Shown: positions 23,268 to 34,604 of the stretch, one piece after another
Layout of the letters: each line of letters begins with the position of its first letter
Position numbering within the stretch: the first letter of the stretch is position 1
The notes under the pieces: model-generated
The model's input: the letters and a program-made list of their open reading frames with translations, nothing else
Told to the model about the DNA's origin: nothing
Database searches by the model: none
Made by a program: the position numbers and the translations under genes
NCBI GenBank assembly: GCA_025266875.1
Contig: JALLLT010000012.1
Coordinates: forward strand, 434,001-498,000
Direction: 5' to 3'
DNA length: 64,000 bases
DNA from: Fennellomyces sp. T-0311
Taxonomy: Eukaryota; Mucoromycota; Mucoromycetes; Mucorales; Lichtheimiaceae

Positions 23268-26261
23268 TTACCTATGTGTATTAGTGCTGATATTAAGTTC
23301 TGTTAACAGGGCATTAACGTCCGCCTTGCGAATTGGATTGATGGATGATTTGCGGCTTGGTGTATGTTGTAATGAAGTCCCACCAGTGCTACCCGAAGCG
23401 CTGCTACCACCTTCAGCCTTATTCTGCGTTTGTACTGTTCCCAAAAGCAAAACCAGTTAGATCATAGTAGTACTTTCGGTATGTAGTGGTTACCGAGTGC
23501 TTCTTTTAAAGTTTCCACTTTAATCGAATCCTTCTTCTCAAGACTCTCCCGCTATCAACCCGATCATTATATTAATACGACCATTATTATATACGCTTGG
23601 CCAACAGATTTACCTTAGCGGGTTCAGGGCTTGACCATGGATTAGCCAGTCTCGGTTTATGCTCATTAAAGTCAGTCGAAGCACGAATGCGAATTGACTG
23701 TTCATGGCTCACTAGAATTCATAATCAGTACCTAATCCTCCATCACACACAATCACTTACAAAATGCTTCTGAGCCCCACTCAGCATAGAGTTTACTTTC
23801 CAGCTCCAAGCCATGTGTATCTGATTCATCCCGTAACGGTTTCGACAACAGCTCCACAATCACATGACGATCCAAAAATACGTTGATGGGGGTCGGATGA
23901 CTATGTTCGACAAACTGACGATGATCGGGAGCTGCAGATACTTCATACCATTGATTGGATCGTTCACGCTCTTGCTCGATATGCTCGGTAAGCTCAGTCA
24001 AATTATCAACGTGATAATATCGACCAATCATAGTAAACCATGCAACTGTTACTGAGGCCAAGGCATACTGTCGTGTTACCCCTTTGACAACGCCTTGTTG
24101 GACAATGTCTTGGAGTTTGAAAATGAGAGGGACTGTCTTAACCGTCCCATCCACTCCGAAACGTCGCGTCAATGCACACAGAATTATGTACAGTGCATGT
24201 GCATCGCCTGCATCAAAGTCCGAACGCTGGACCCATTCGACAATGGCATGGCTGATGGTGTTGACGAATACAATATCGGTGTGGTTCACCAGAAGATGCT
24301 ACACCTTTGGGGTTAGTTTTATGACAGACACGCAGCATTAAATACAATACCGTTGGACGATAACTATAAAGTGAAATATGAGTAAAGTAGCATTTGAAGG
24401 CTTTAATGGCTGTGCATACCATAGTGTCGGTTCTTCATGCAAAGGCGAGGTCACTTCAAGACATTGAACCAGAGATTGAGCGAATCCAGTGCGCGTCTCT
24501 ATTATTGAAGCATAGAGTAAATTGTTTGCACAGTTTGTCGTACATTTGGTTCCCAAACCTGGGTCCTTATCCGTGAGTAAAGCTATGGCAGGTGTCCAGC
24601 TACCAGCCGAAATCTTATCATCCAATGGCATATCCGAAGACTGTCTTCTACTACTGCTGATTGACTTTTGAGAGGCAGGAGTCTGTGGTTTCTGTGCCTG
24701 TACGATTTGATCTAAGCATACAAGAACAACATGTCGGTACGTTCCGATCGGCAATCCATCCACTCGATCCAGCGTTGTACTTGCACGTAACTTGGCAACA
24801 AGGTAGTTTGTCATGTCATTGAGCTGATTCTGGTAGTATTGCTGGGAAGCCAATCCACCAAAACAATGTACTATGCCTTGATGAATAGCGTATTCATAGA
24901 TCACTTGCTGGTTGGGACCGCCTGGCAACGTTTCCCGCAATGTAGTGGTGACCGGGATTGTTTTGATCAGCAGGGTAAAGAGCGAATTTAGCACTTCCAA
25001 AACTGACACGCCAAGAAGTGGCGTATTTACTGCGTTTAGGACTGTATCAAGTACCGAGACAAGCGACGCGTGCTTGCCGTTCAGGTAGGATGGGTCAGTC
25101 GGATTACTGCTTTCTAGCTGCTGAAGCACCTCAGATATCAAAAGGTAACGATACTGCGCCTGCACAGAATCGAGAACCAGCTCCATGATCGATACAATTC
25201 TATCTGGTGGCCACCACTGATCTGTGGTCTCTGCAAACCGGAAAACGAGGACGAGTGCCATCCGTACTGCTGCACCGTTCGATTTGGAGAACAGTATGCC
25301 AGTTGTCTGCGAGGCCAGTGCCTCGATGGCGGTATTCTCGACATTCTCGCCTCTGCTGATGATGGACTGTCGAATATCGATGGATCCTTTGTCCTTTTCG
25401 AGTCGCCTATTCGCAGTTCCTGAGGTAATTAGACTTTTCAACAGCGCCGGTAACACAATGTCCAGCTGAGATTTGAAATTGGGGCCGTGGAAGGCATTCG
25501 ATGTCACAGCTGCTTGCATGGCGCGGTGGCCGATGTATTGCATTCTACAGATATCACCCTGCGGTCAGCACCGAGTACACCCCGTCGCTCGCCATTTAGG
25601 TTTACTTTAACGTTAGATCGGCGTCCGCGTTGGTATAGTTGCAAAAGTCAGCGAACTTGCGCAGGAGGGACTCAAAGTCGTTGGTCAGACTTGGATCGAT
25701 GCCCAGGGTGGACCCGTCATGGTAATTGCAAAAGATCACGAACTAGTCGAGGAAGGTAATTATTTTAGTACGGACTTGCTCCTTCATAGTGGCCCCTTTA
25801 GCCCGCGCAATAGTCCTGGATAGCCCCTTTTCATATAATACATACCGTTTCGCAGGCCAAATCAACGAGCTCAATATCCCTTGTATCTAATATCTTATTG
25901 AGGATCTTGACCACCCATTTGGAGAACAGATTCAAGTCGCGGTGGCATGACTGGATGAGCGCCTTGACGATATCCAATGACACTTGATTATTCCTATATG
26001 CCACAAATTAGGCGCTGATTATGTTTGTATTCGCATGCGTCCTTACTGCTTCCGACCCTTGGCAATATCACGCTCGACCTTCTTTTCGAGGTAATTGCCC
26101 ACTTTGGTCAGCTTGGCAGGCCGAGAACTGGCATAGAATGTGAGATAACTGAGCTCCGAAGAACGGGGTCCCTTTTCGCCTTCTTTTGTGGGATAGCAGT
26201 TCTTGATGAGTTGGGCGTGCTTGACGTAGCGAGTGCACAACGGAGTGACACACGACACCAT
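23268..26261 (-). CDS. EFR3: EFR3, plasma-membrane PI4-kinase anchor
   Basis: EFR3/Efr3 recruits the TTC7/Ypp1-PI4KIIIalpha (Stt4) complex to the plasma membrane for PI4P synthesis. Start ATG at 26261: MVSCVTPLCTRYVKHAQLIK. The two early cysteines could be palmitoylated as in animal EFR3, and a basic cluster follows. The conserved ELSYLTFYASSRPAKLTKVG and YLEKKVERDIAKGR match the EFR3 N-terminal helical repeat. Further on are NQVSLDIVKALIQSCHRDLN, a long alpha-helical rod (exon at about 25540-24340, containing MELVLDSVQAQYRYLLISEV and LVSVLDTVLNAVNTPLLGVS) and YHVDNLTELTEHIEQERERS. The C-terminal tail is Ser/Gly-rich with a late helix NALLTELNISTNTHR. Exons are joined by short introns, giving about 850 residues. 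The gene is divergent from the alpha/beta hydrolase (779 bp). Confidence 0.85.
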
Positions 26262-27040
26262 GGTATGCTGGAAATCTGAATGGAGTTGCTCGACGCACTT
26301 GGGAGATTTTGTGTTATAGAATGCTCTAAAGTCGCATTTGCCAATCGAGTTGCAGTCGTCAAGTTTGAATAGGGATTCGCTTGGTCGAATGCAAAAGAAT
26401 GAGTTTCAGTTGGAGAAAGAGAAAGAAAATAGCTCTGATGGGGAGGGGTTTGACCGATATAACAAAAAGTAGCAAACAATCAGAAGCGCAATGACATCCA
26501 CTATAACTTTATATGAAATATAAAAAAAAGTACGCCAGCCTAGGGTGGAGCGCGTGCCATTCGAGTATGACGATGTGCTCGTGGATCACTTCTGTGTAAC
26601 CTATGAAAGTATCCATCACCTTCTTCAAACAGGCCACTCTTTTGAAAATGGGTGAAGCCAGCTTACATAAATGCACTGCCTTTTCGTTCTTCCTACACTT
26701 ACTAATATCTTGTTATAGGAGCATTTCATAATTCTGGCGCAGCACGTCCAAGATCGAGTCATCAGTGACGCTTGAAAATACCTTTGGAGCATAACACTAC
26801 AGTTGTCGTAGCAAGTAATGCATATAGAGGCATATGCCGCTGGGCAGACGCCGGTGAATGGGGCTGCGCTGTTAAGGTTTATATTGTTTATGCAGCATCG
26901 TTGTCAGACAAAAGGAAAAAGGTGAATGGGAACATCATATGTGTGTAACCCCAGATTAAAAAGTTACGCCGGACCCTTTGCTTATAAAATAGGCACACGC
27001 TTGGAGACTCTATGTTACTCTCACAACTTTCCTATCAAAA
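26262..27040. promoter_or_regulatory. divergent intergenic region, EFR3 / hydrolase
   Basis: 779 bp between oppositely oriented start codons. A GCTTATAAAATAGG element at 26979-26992 is a good TATA box about 50 bp before the hydrolase ATG. The rest has only unsupported frames. Confidence 0.45.
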
Positions 27041-28215
27041 ATGTACCTTGTGGCCTACACTCTTCTTGGCCTGGTCCTTGCTCTCTGGATTCGCTCCGAA
27101 TCGGGCATCAAGAAACCATTGCCATCGCTTCGTGCGAATCCCTCAGATCTCTATACTGCTGACTTTTATCCTAATGGCAAATACCTGGAATTGCCCATGG
27201 GCACTATGCGCTACTGGTTGCTGGGTAACCCTAATGGCAAGCGTGTTGTTATGATCCACGGTATCAGCACCGGCTCGCCTAGCTACGACAAGCTGGCTCG
27301 CTACATGGTAAAGGCTTGCTCGTTCTCCGATAATTCGATTATATCACTAACAATGGGCGTTTAGGCGGATGCTGGTCATCACGTTCTTGTCTTTGACCTT
27401 TGGGGTCGCGGATACTCGGATGCCCCCGCAGCTCCGTATGATGAAGGTCTTTACACTACCCAGCTGGCATTACTTCTCCAAAAGATTGGATGGCATTCCG
27501 ATGTCGACGTCGTTGGTGTCTCTTTGGGAGGTAGCGTCAAGAAAAACTTGGCACTTTAATGGCATATTCTAAACTATAGAAACAATAATAGGTGCCATTG
27601 CCACGTCGTTCACTGCATTCTACCCCGAAATCGTCGACAAACTGGTTCTTATTTGCCCTGCTGGTCTCATGCAAGCCGATTCAGACGTCCCGTACTATGG
27701 AAAAATCATGAAATTACCTCTTATCAGCAAGATGATTCTTAGCCCTGTCCTCAAACCCGTTGCCATGTGGGGTATCACTCAATTTTACAATGCTGCTCGC
27801 CCCATTGGCAAAAAGAAAAACGAAGATTCCATGCGTATTGCAGCTGCCGCATTTTCCCAGTTTCATCTGCATTCTGGCTTCTTCCACGCCTTCATAAACA
27901 CCGTACGTGACTATCCGTTGTTCGGTCTTCATGATCGCTACAAGACCGTGGGCCAACGAGACACCGATCGTAAGGTTTTGCTGATTTGGGGTACCGCGGA
28001 TGTTGTAAGTGCTACCATCTTCACTACCAAAAAAGGTGAATTGGAATTGACGTTATTTGTGTCATGTTTTGTAGACCGTGCCGTTCCGTCACTCCAAACT
28101 TCTCTGCGACCTGATCCCACAGACAAAACTCAGTGTTTATGATGATGAAGCTCATGATGTGCTTATGTCGCGTCATCCCGAGGTTAATGCTGAAATCAAA
28201 GAGTTCTTATCTTGA
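27041..28215 (+). CDS. alpha/beta hydrolase, membrane-anchored
   Basis: Serine hydrolase of the alpha/beta fold with unknown substrate. An N-terminal hydrophobic stretch (MYLVAYTLLGLVLALWI) looks like a single-pass anchor or signal. The core begins after PNGKYLELPMGTMRYWLLG: oxyanion-side motif MIHGISTGSPSY, then VLVFDLWGRGYSD, and the nucleophile elbow GVSLGG (GxSxG), whose last glycine is completed across an intron. A lid region with a lysine cluster (PIGKKKNED) follows, then LLIWGTADVTVPF before a DDEAHDVLMS segment that carries the catalytic histidine; the acid would be the Asp of WGTAD. Four short introns are clear and all preserve the frame. The protein is about 320 residues. A lipase, epoxide hydrolase or esterase are all possible. 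Confidence 0.85.
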
Positions 28216-30175
28216 GAAGCTGGCCGATATTCCATATTCTAATTATGTAATAAACTATTTGTAAAACTTCTTTCTGGACGAAAATGAACTTTCTATAATC
28301 CCAGCGATTAAGGTCGCACAGTAGCATTCATGCTTCCAGATTCGGGCAAAAAATACTTACAACACCTTTTGAGTTTGAATTTCTATTGTAAAAAAAGCGA
28401 AGGAGGTGAGTGTTCAGCCGTGGTCGCCGATCCGATAGAACGTGTACTTGCTGGTGAAAGAAAAATCAGCATCTGAAAATCCTATGATGTAAAGATTGAG
28501 TTTTCTGCCAAGGATTCCGCGCGTGATGTTGTAAAGTAGATAATGGCGGGAACCAATGCTTTTCATGGATTTTCAGTATCGTCTCCGAGTTTTTGCTTGC
28601 GTTGGCCACACATCGGCGACTGTTAGTTTCCTTATAATTTTGTAGCCGCTTATCGAAGATATATCTTAACAGTGTAAAAGCCAGTGGATGTTTATTGTGT
28701 ACTGTAGGAATTTTCTTGAGGTACAAATTATTAGCGGAATCTTTATATATACCGCTGTATTGCGACTCACTTCGAGCATCGAAAATACCTAGCTGCACAG
28801 CCTTTGAAAACATTATTTAGCAATCGCCGTTTCTCATCTATACTATAATGCGCCCGTGTTTAACTCCGCAACAACGAAAGTTACCAAAAGCTGCTTTTAC
28901 AGAGAGAGTGCCACCACTACAATTCCTGCGATGTTTTTGCAGGCAGTTTAATAGTCGAAAGTTGCTGTTGCGTTGCGTTGGCAACGGACTCCGTCTAGCC
29001 AAAAATGACCATCCTTATGACGTTGTAGTGGTCGATGAGCTTTGTAAGGTCCCAATGCTGAATCGAAAGCGTTCATATTGTATGTAGATGGTAATATGCA
29101 AATTGCTACTACAATGTCCCTTCACAGCTGCCCTTTAAAGACAAATGTACAGTATACGTATAAAATTATACGCGAGGACGTTTGCTTTAAGGTTCGGTAT
29201 GACTTGCTATCCGTATCAGCAGCATAAAGATAGCCGTTTTCTTTTGAATCATAAAGTGTGCTTTAGGATTCAGCGGCTCGTGTACTTCGGCGTCAAATTT
29301 GCTTACTGATCTTTCTTTTACTGCCCACCAGCTACAATGGAAGCTTCAGTGCTGACCAGAAACCAAGAAAACGTAGCGTATGGCGATGCGTATTTTCGCT
29401 TGACACAAAAACCGTTTGATATCTCGGCAATTCAAGATTCCATTAACCAAACAATGGCGCGGTACCCAGCATAACAAAGCTATGCGATGGAAAATTACAA
29501 GCATACCATGAACTCGCTACGGACTATTCGTCATATCAGCATTATTATTGCATCCCGCGGCTGTGTACGTATGAATGCCCATGTCTTGCTATCTAACAAG
29601 AATGATACACTCACATCTTATGACTTCTAAATGAACCTCATGTTCCAACGGCACAAATTCTCATGCAGAATCCTCGGTGATCTTGTCTAGCAAAACAGAA
29701 CCTTTTTTGCTTAACAGCCTAAATTCATCCACATACTAAGCTGTATATCCGAAGTTCGCCCATAGGGAGCCCATCGTTATTTTTGAAGCCTCAGCCAATT
29801 TCGTACATGAGAGCAGCGACAGGTTAAACAGATTGATCAGATAGACAGTGTTCTCAAGGTCGATAGCGGGAATGCCGTGAACTGTTACATATCCTCATGG
29901 TGGTAACTCCAAGAGAGCGGTAATGTAGAAAATGGCGCTGTTGAATTCACCGGAATGGAGGAACTTGATATCGAGACGGCAACAGTTCGCAGCTTCCTTT
30001 CCTATTTCGTCGATAAATACAACTTCTGTGGTTTTTTTTTCTGTTCAGATCGGATTTTGCAGTAGTGTCCCGCCAAAAGTTGTCCAGACCAGACTTTGAC
30101 TTTTTCGTTTCCGTAAGCAACTCATATTCAATTTTGTATACAAGTACTATTGAGCTTATCGTATTTTTGAAGTAT
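28216..30175. other. gene-poor stretch with decayed coding-like fragments
   Basis: About 2 kb with no intact gene. Short coding-like pieces occur on the plus strand, for example at 29337-29475 (MEASVLTRNQENVAYG..., ended by TAA just after MARYPA) and near 29930-30030 (GAVEFTGMEELDIETATVRS), each cut by stops. They may be exons of a decayed gene of unknown family. The MITE copy begins at the right edge. Confidence 0.4.
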
Positions 30176-30177
30176 TA

Positions 30178-30349
30178 CAGTGGCCGCTTCATATAATGAT
30201 ATTTTACATAACGATAATTCGATATAACGATACAATTTTCAATGCACCAAAACGGTAATCACTGCCAAATCCCATTTTATAGAACGATATTTTGATATAA
30301 CGATAAAGTTTGGGCTGCACCATCATATGGTTATATAAAGCGACCACTG
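30178..30349. mobile_element. MITE copy A, pogo/Tc1-mariner-like, 172 bp
   Basis: Non-autonomous element with terminal inverted repeats CAGTGGCCGCTTCATATAA / (reverse complement of right end) CAGTGGTCGCTTTATATAA, flanked on both sides by TA (30176-30177 and 30350-30351), the Tc1/mariner target duplication. Internally it repeats a GATATAACGATA-type motif in both orientations. It is the same length as, and highly similar to, copy B at 39959. It sits 93 bp past the stop of the downstream membrane-protein gene. No coding capacity. Confidence 0.85.
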
Positions 30350-30442
30350 TAATACGTAAAAGTATGTTCTCCAGTATGGATGGCTTTCGACAGAAAACGC
30401 ACAGAAACTGATAAAGAATTATACATATTTATGCAGGGAAGG

Positions 30443-32173
30443 CTACAGATATACTCTTTCGTTTGTGTCATCAGCGTCAGTATGCTTCAATAGTTCCATA
30501 TTATCTTTAGAGGCCACAATTTGATCTCCACGGTACATCGTCCTATCCTTGATAGACATTTTCGGGATTATGTCGTTTGGATCTTGCACACAGCCATCAC
30601 TATCAATATGCCCAATTGTTTGGTATAGCGTATAAAAATAAAGTGGATCTCTGCAGTATCTTGATACCGCGTATGCCACTATTGCCAGGAGCAGTACAGC
30701 GCAGTTGATGCCCACAAAAATCGGTGAGATGTCAGCACAGATATCTTGATATCCCTCTTTCCCATACAAGGTGTGACTTGACGAATCCAGGACAGCGTAC
30801 ATAAATAAGTCGTCAGTGGGTGGTTCGTTAAAACCATCAAGCATTGAATCATAAAAACCGGGGTCACGCATCGTAAAATTTTCTTTTGGTGTCATGCGTT
30901 CATCTTCATTCCGTGTTCCGTTGTAATTGGTCAAGAACTGTTGCTGACCACTGTGTCGAGCTCCGCTATTTATAGGAAGCGATAGATCAGTGATTACATA
31001 CACCGAAAACAATAATCTGGCTTTGAGGATTGTTTTCATGTCGGCATATTCCTGGCGATAATAGCCTGTTCTCTGGTTGAGATCCACTGCGAAGTAATTG
31101 CTGGTCATGTAAGATGTGTACGCCACTGTGGTGTACAGTTCAGTTGTTGTATTGTAATAAAGGTAGTCATAGGTGCCAGTGATGTTGTAAAGTCGATCAG
31201 TATTATTGAATGTATTGCTCAAAAGAGGGACCGCGTCTTCTTGAAAAGGATAACCGTCATAGCAAATTCTATGTAACGCGACCTTAAAGACAAGCAAAAC
31301 TGTTTGTTGTCCATTAGTGTATAAAATTTTGGATAGGTGCGTGACTGAAACGATATCGTTTTTCTTTGCTCTGTATAACATAGATATAACCGATGTTGTG
31401 TCGATGACTTCGGACATAGTACTGCCACTGGAATTACTGTATTCGATATCCATACGTGATGCGTTGAACAGCGTTTCAATTCCTGATTCCGAATTATCAG
31501 CTTCCGTGTGATACGTTATGATATCTGAAGGAAAACCGGGAGAGTTGACAATTAGATGATGGCCATCAGATGTATTTGTCGAGAAAAAAGCGGTCGTTCC
31601 TTGGCAAGCGCTGGGTAGGCAATAAGATGTCGATACGTTCACATAATCGGTAATAAACTTCTGCGTACCATAATCGTAAGGAATATTTTCTACTTGTACT
31701 GAAGGGGAAATTGCCAGGATATGTGTGTTGTACTTTCCGTCCGTGCAGAGATCCATTTCCTCACAGTAGTCTCTCATAGGATTATCAGTCGAGTAATCCA
31801 TGGATGGTATTCGAGCTGCTTGTGTCGGAGTGCTATACATGTACTTGAAGTATTTGTTGTCGCCCTGCGTGAAAGATACTACGTGGAATGGCATATAGAT
31901 AGTGGCAATTGTCGGGAGTAGATTTGTCACTGTTTCGATTGTGAGGAGGAGTAAGAGTATACCAGTCATTGGGAGCGTCCAGTAATTTCGGAAATTTTTG
32001 TAAGTGAACACGACTGTAAAGAGAATTGGGTAACCTCCCCTCTCAAGGATCTTTGCAAGGTCATATCGCTTTGTCCAGGAGCATATGCTCTCAATCATTT
32101 TGACGATCATGATGAGGAGCAATGTCTTAAATACTGTATAGATAACTGTGGCTGGAACTTGTGAAACAAACAT
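30443..32173 (-). CDS. lineage-specific membrane protein, tandem paralogue 1
   Basis: Intronless 576-codon gene of a family I do not recognise. The start is MFVSQVPATVIYTVFKTLLL, with an N-terminal hydrophobic helix, a short cytosolic ESICSWTKRYDLAKILERGG segment, then a second strong span (LPMTGILLLLLTIETVTNLL). A region of about 400 residues follows with many N-glycosylation sequons (NVS, NTS, NSS, NNT, NIT, NTT) and several cysteines (DYCEEMDLCTDG, SYCLPSAC), so it is probably lumenal or extracellular. Near the C-terminus comes another span (IFVGINCAVLLLAIVAYAV), then a cytosolic tail containing DPLYFYTLYQTIGHID and MSIKDRTMYRGDQIV. This layout suggests a cell-surface glycoprotein. Its paralogue lies directly upstream, 715 bp away on the same strand. 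Confidence 0.85.
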   Translation of the reverse strand: MFVSQVPATVIYTVFKTLLLIMIVKMIESICSWTKRYDLAKILERGGYPILFTVVFTYKNFRNYWTLPMTGILLLLLTIETVTNLLPTIATIYMPFHVVSFTQGDNKYFKYMYSTPTQAARIPSMDYSTDNPMRDYCEEMDLCTDGKYNTHILAISPSVQVENIPYDYGTQKFITDYVNVSTSYCLPSACQGTTAFFSTNTSDGHHLIVNSPGFPSDIITYHTEADNSESGIETLFNASRMDIEYSNSSGSTMSEVIDTTSVISMLYRAKKNDIVSVTHLSKILYTNGQQTVLLVFKVALHRICYDGYPFQEDAVPLLSNTFNNTDRLYNITGTYDYLYYNTTTELYTTVAYTSYMTSNYFAVDLNQRTGYYRQEYADMKTILKARLLFSVYVITDLSLPINSGARHSGQQQFLTNYNGTRNEDERMTPKENFTMRDPGFYDSMLDGFNEPPTDDLFMYAVLDSSSHTLYGKEGYQDICADISPIFVGINCAVLLLAIVAYAVSRYCRDPLYFYTLYQTIGHIDSDGCVQDPNDIIPKMSIKDRTMYRGDQIVASKDNMELLKHTDADDTNERVYL

Positions 32174-32888
32174 CCCAGCGACAATGTCGATTCCAAATGA
32201 TTAAGCTCTATCGTACGAAATCTATCGTTAGTGGTGATGCTTATAAAGTAAGCGAAAATAGTTAAAATTTACGTGATAATTAGAAAGAAGAGCTGAATGT
32301 AATACGTCGGAAGTTCCAAAAAAAACTCGCAAAAGGATGATACATATTTTGTGGCGCAAATAAAACGTTTCTTAAATGCGAAGCCCATTGGCACAACTCA
32401 ACATTAATACCGAGACTCCACAAAAGGACCTAGTACTACGTTACACTTGTATCTATCCACCAGGGATATTCCCAAGCCGCAGACCTACTAAATGAAGATT
32501 GTGCTGCTTGTCAAAATCTTGTGTTGAGCCGCCAGTCCAGATTCTCGGGTGGTTGCTTGGATTATGAAGCCAGCGAATTAGGAAACCAAACCTCTCCATA
32601 TAGATACTAGCCCAGATAATATGATGGCAGACGCGTGTGTCGTGCGAGTACCTAAAATGTTCTGAGAATAGTATCTCTGATCGTTACAGTAGTATAGCTA
32701 CCTGATTTCGCTCACTTTAGAGTACCCGACTCTGTCACAATCTAACTAGCCTGAAATGTACTGTACTGTCCTTTTGGGTGTAAAATAAAATACTATTTGA
32801 GAATTAACTACTAGCAGTTAAATATTATGGTCAAAAACAAAGGACATTATTCATACAGCAAATGATAGGAGTAATTTCACTTGTTCTC
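32174..32888. other. spacer between tandem paralogues
   Basis: 715 bp between the start of paralogue 1 and the stop of paralogue 2, both on the minus strand. No frame with support. It would contain the promoter of paralogue 1 and the 3' end of paralogue 2. Confidence 0.4.
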
Positions 32889-34604
32889 TTAGTTAGGATA
32901 GTCGTCTGACGCCAACCCTAGCGGTTCTTTTTTGTCCTTCACAAGTAATACTTTACCACCAACAAAGATTTTTCGGTCCTTCATTGACATCTGCGGTATT
33001 TCGCTGCTGATATTGCCGATCCTTCCAGTGTCACCAACGTGCCCCAAAGTTTGGTACAGCGAGGCAAAGTAAAGTTCATCTCTTGTATACCTTGAGATAA
33101 AAAATACTATGCACATGAGAAGTATAATGACACACAGGACACCGAGGAAAACCAGTGAAATATCTGCAACGACTTCTTGATATCCCTTCGTTCCAAACAT
33201 AGTATGATCAGATGAGCTTAAGACGGCATACATAAATAAATCATCAGTTGGTGGATCGTTGAATCCGTCAAACATTTGGTCGTAGAAGCCAGGTTGCCGC
33301 ATAGTAAATGTGTCAGGTGAGATCAATCTGTATTCGCTTCTCGTGGAGTTGAAGTTTGTCATGTATGTCTGGTTATAATATCTTGGTTGACCTATCGGTG
33401 GCATTGCGTCGGTAATCACAAACACTCCAATATGGATTCGAGCCTTCAAAACTGAATGAGCGTTCTGATTCATTGTCTTTTGTACTAGATCGATTGATAG
33501 ATAGGGGTCGGTCGTATAATGTGTGAAAGCTGAAACCGCCATCCAAGATGACGACATGTGAAACGTATAATTGTCACGAGGCTCCTGGAACGTAGCATTG
33601 TAAAGCGCCCCAGAGTTATTGAATACATTGCCTAAAAGATCGCGGATATCCTCTGCTGTCATGTTTGGCGATGAACTTGGTCCTTGAGAGTTCAAGTTGT
33701 GTATGGCTGCCTTTAGAACGAGAACTACTGTTTCTCGTCCATTTGTATACAGTATACTTGACAAGTGTGTCACAGAGATAATATCTGTTCTGCCTGCCCT
33801 ATACAGCATTTGCAGTGTAGCCCAGGTATTGATCGCTTGCGAAGTATCGCCACCTGTTTCGTTTCGGTACTCTAATTCAAGTGACATTGCATCGGATAAG
33901 GTTACTGCCCCCGATTCTGACTCTTCAACTTCTACAAAGTAAATATTGCTTTCGGTCGATAGACCTGGGATAGATACATTATACGGTCCAGCTGAGTAGT
34001 CTGAGCGCCCCAATATCATGTCATAAATGTCGCAATCTGGATCTGTCACTAGGCAGTACGGTGTCGTAACATTCACAAAAGCTGTGTGGAATTTGTGGGT
34101 ATGGTAGTTATATTGTACTGGACTGACTTTCATTGTCGGTGATATTCTTGGTATGTTGGCGGGATATTCCCCATTGGTACATAGGCCCATATTGTCGCAA
34201 TATTCTTGCATCGGGTTGCCAGCTGTATAATTCATGGATGGTATTCGGTTGGATTGTACTGGGGTGTTGTAGATAGCAGGGAAGTACGTGTCATCGCCAC
34301 TCGTAAAGGATATAAGTTGGAATGGCATGTATTTTGTGGCAACTGTTGGAAGTAAATTGGTGGCTGTTTCAACTGCAATGATGACAAACAATACAGCGGC
34401 CATGAGGATTGTCATAAAGTTGCGATAATTGCGCGTGAATACCGAGCCGAAAAGAACTGTATAGGAACCTTGCTCCATAACCTTGACAACATCGTATCGA
34501 CCGACCCATGAACAAATACTCTCAATTGTTTTTGCAAACATGATGAGGAGTACTGTTTTCAATAATGTGTATACAAAAGTTGCCGGAACCTGAGAAAGAT
34601 ACAT
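32889..34604 (-). CDS. lineage-specific membrane protein, tandem paralogue 2
   Basis: Intronless gene of about 571 codons, clearly paralogous to the one at 30443-32173. I place the start at the ATG at 34604 (MYLSQVPATFVYTLLKTVLL), which aligns with the paralogue; the open frame extends to a non-ATG codon at 34634. It shares ESICSWVGRYDVVKVMEQG, the second span MAAVLFVIIAVETATNLLPT, the YMPFQLISFTSGDD segment, MNYTAGNPMQEYCDNMGLC, the VTHLSSILYTNGRE motif, MRQPGFYDQMFDGFNDPPTD, and the C-terminal TRDELYFASLYQTLGHVGDT with MSMKDRKIFVGGKV. N-glycosylation sequons are again abundant in the central domain. The extreme C-terminus differs from paralogue 1. The function is unknown; a surface or vacuolar glycoprotein is an inference. 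Confidence 0.87.
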   Translation of the reverse strand: MYLSQVPATFVYTLLKTVLLIMFAKTIESICSWVGRYDVVKVMEQGSYTVLFGSVFTRNYRNFMTILMAAVLFVIIAVETATNLLPTVATKYMPFQLISFTSGDDTYFPAIYNTPVQSNRIPSMNYTAGNPMQEYCDNMGLCTNGEYPANIPRISPTMKVSPVQYNYHTHKFHTAFVNVTTPYCLVTDPDCDIYDMILGRSDYSAGPYNVSIPGLSTESNIYFVEVEESESGAVTLSDAMSLELEYRNETGGDTSQAINTWATLQMLYRAGRTDIISVTHLSSILYTNGRETVVLVLKAAIHNLNSQGPSSSPNMTAEDIRDLLGNVFNNSGALYNATFQEPRDNYTFHMSSSWMAVSAFTHYTTDPYLSIDLVQKTMNQNAHSVLKARIHIGVFVITDAMPPIGQPRYYNQTYMTNFNSTRSEYRLISPDTFTMRQPGFYDQMFDGFNDPPTDDLFMYAVLSSSDHTMFGTKGYQEVVADISLVFLGVLCVIILLMCIVFFISRYTRDELYFASLYQTLGHVGDTGRIGNISSEIPQMSMKDRKIFVGGKVLLVKDKKEPLGLASDDYPN

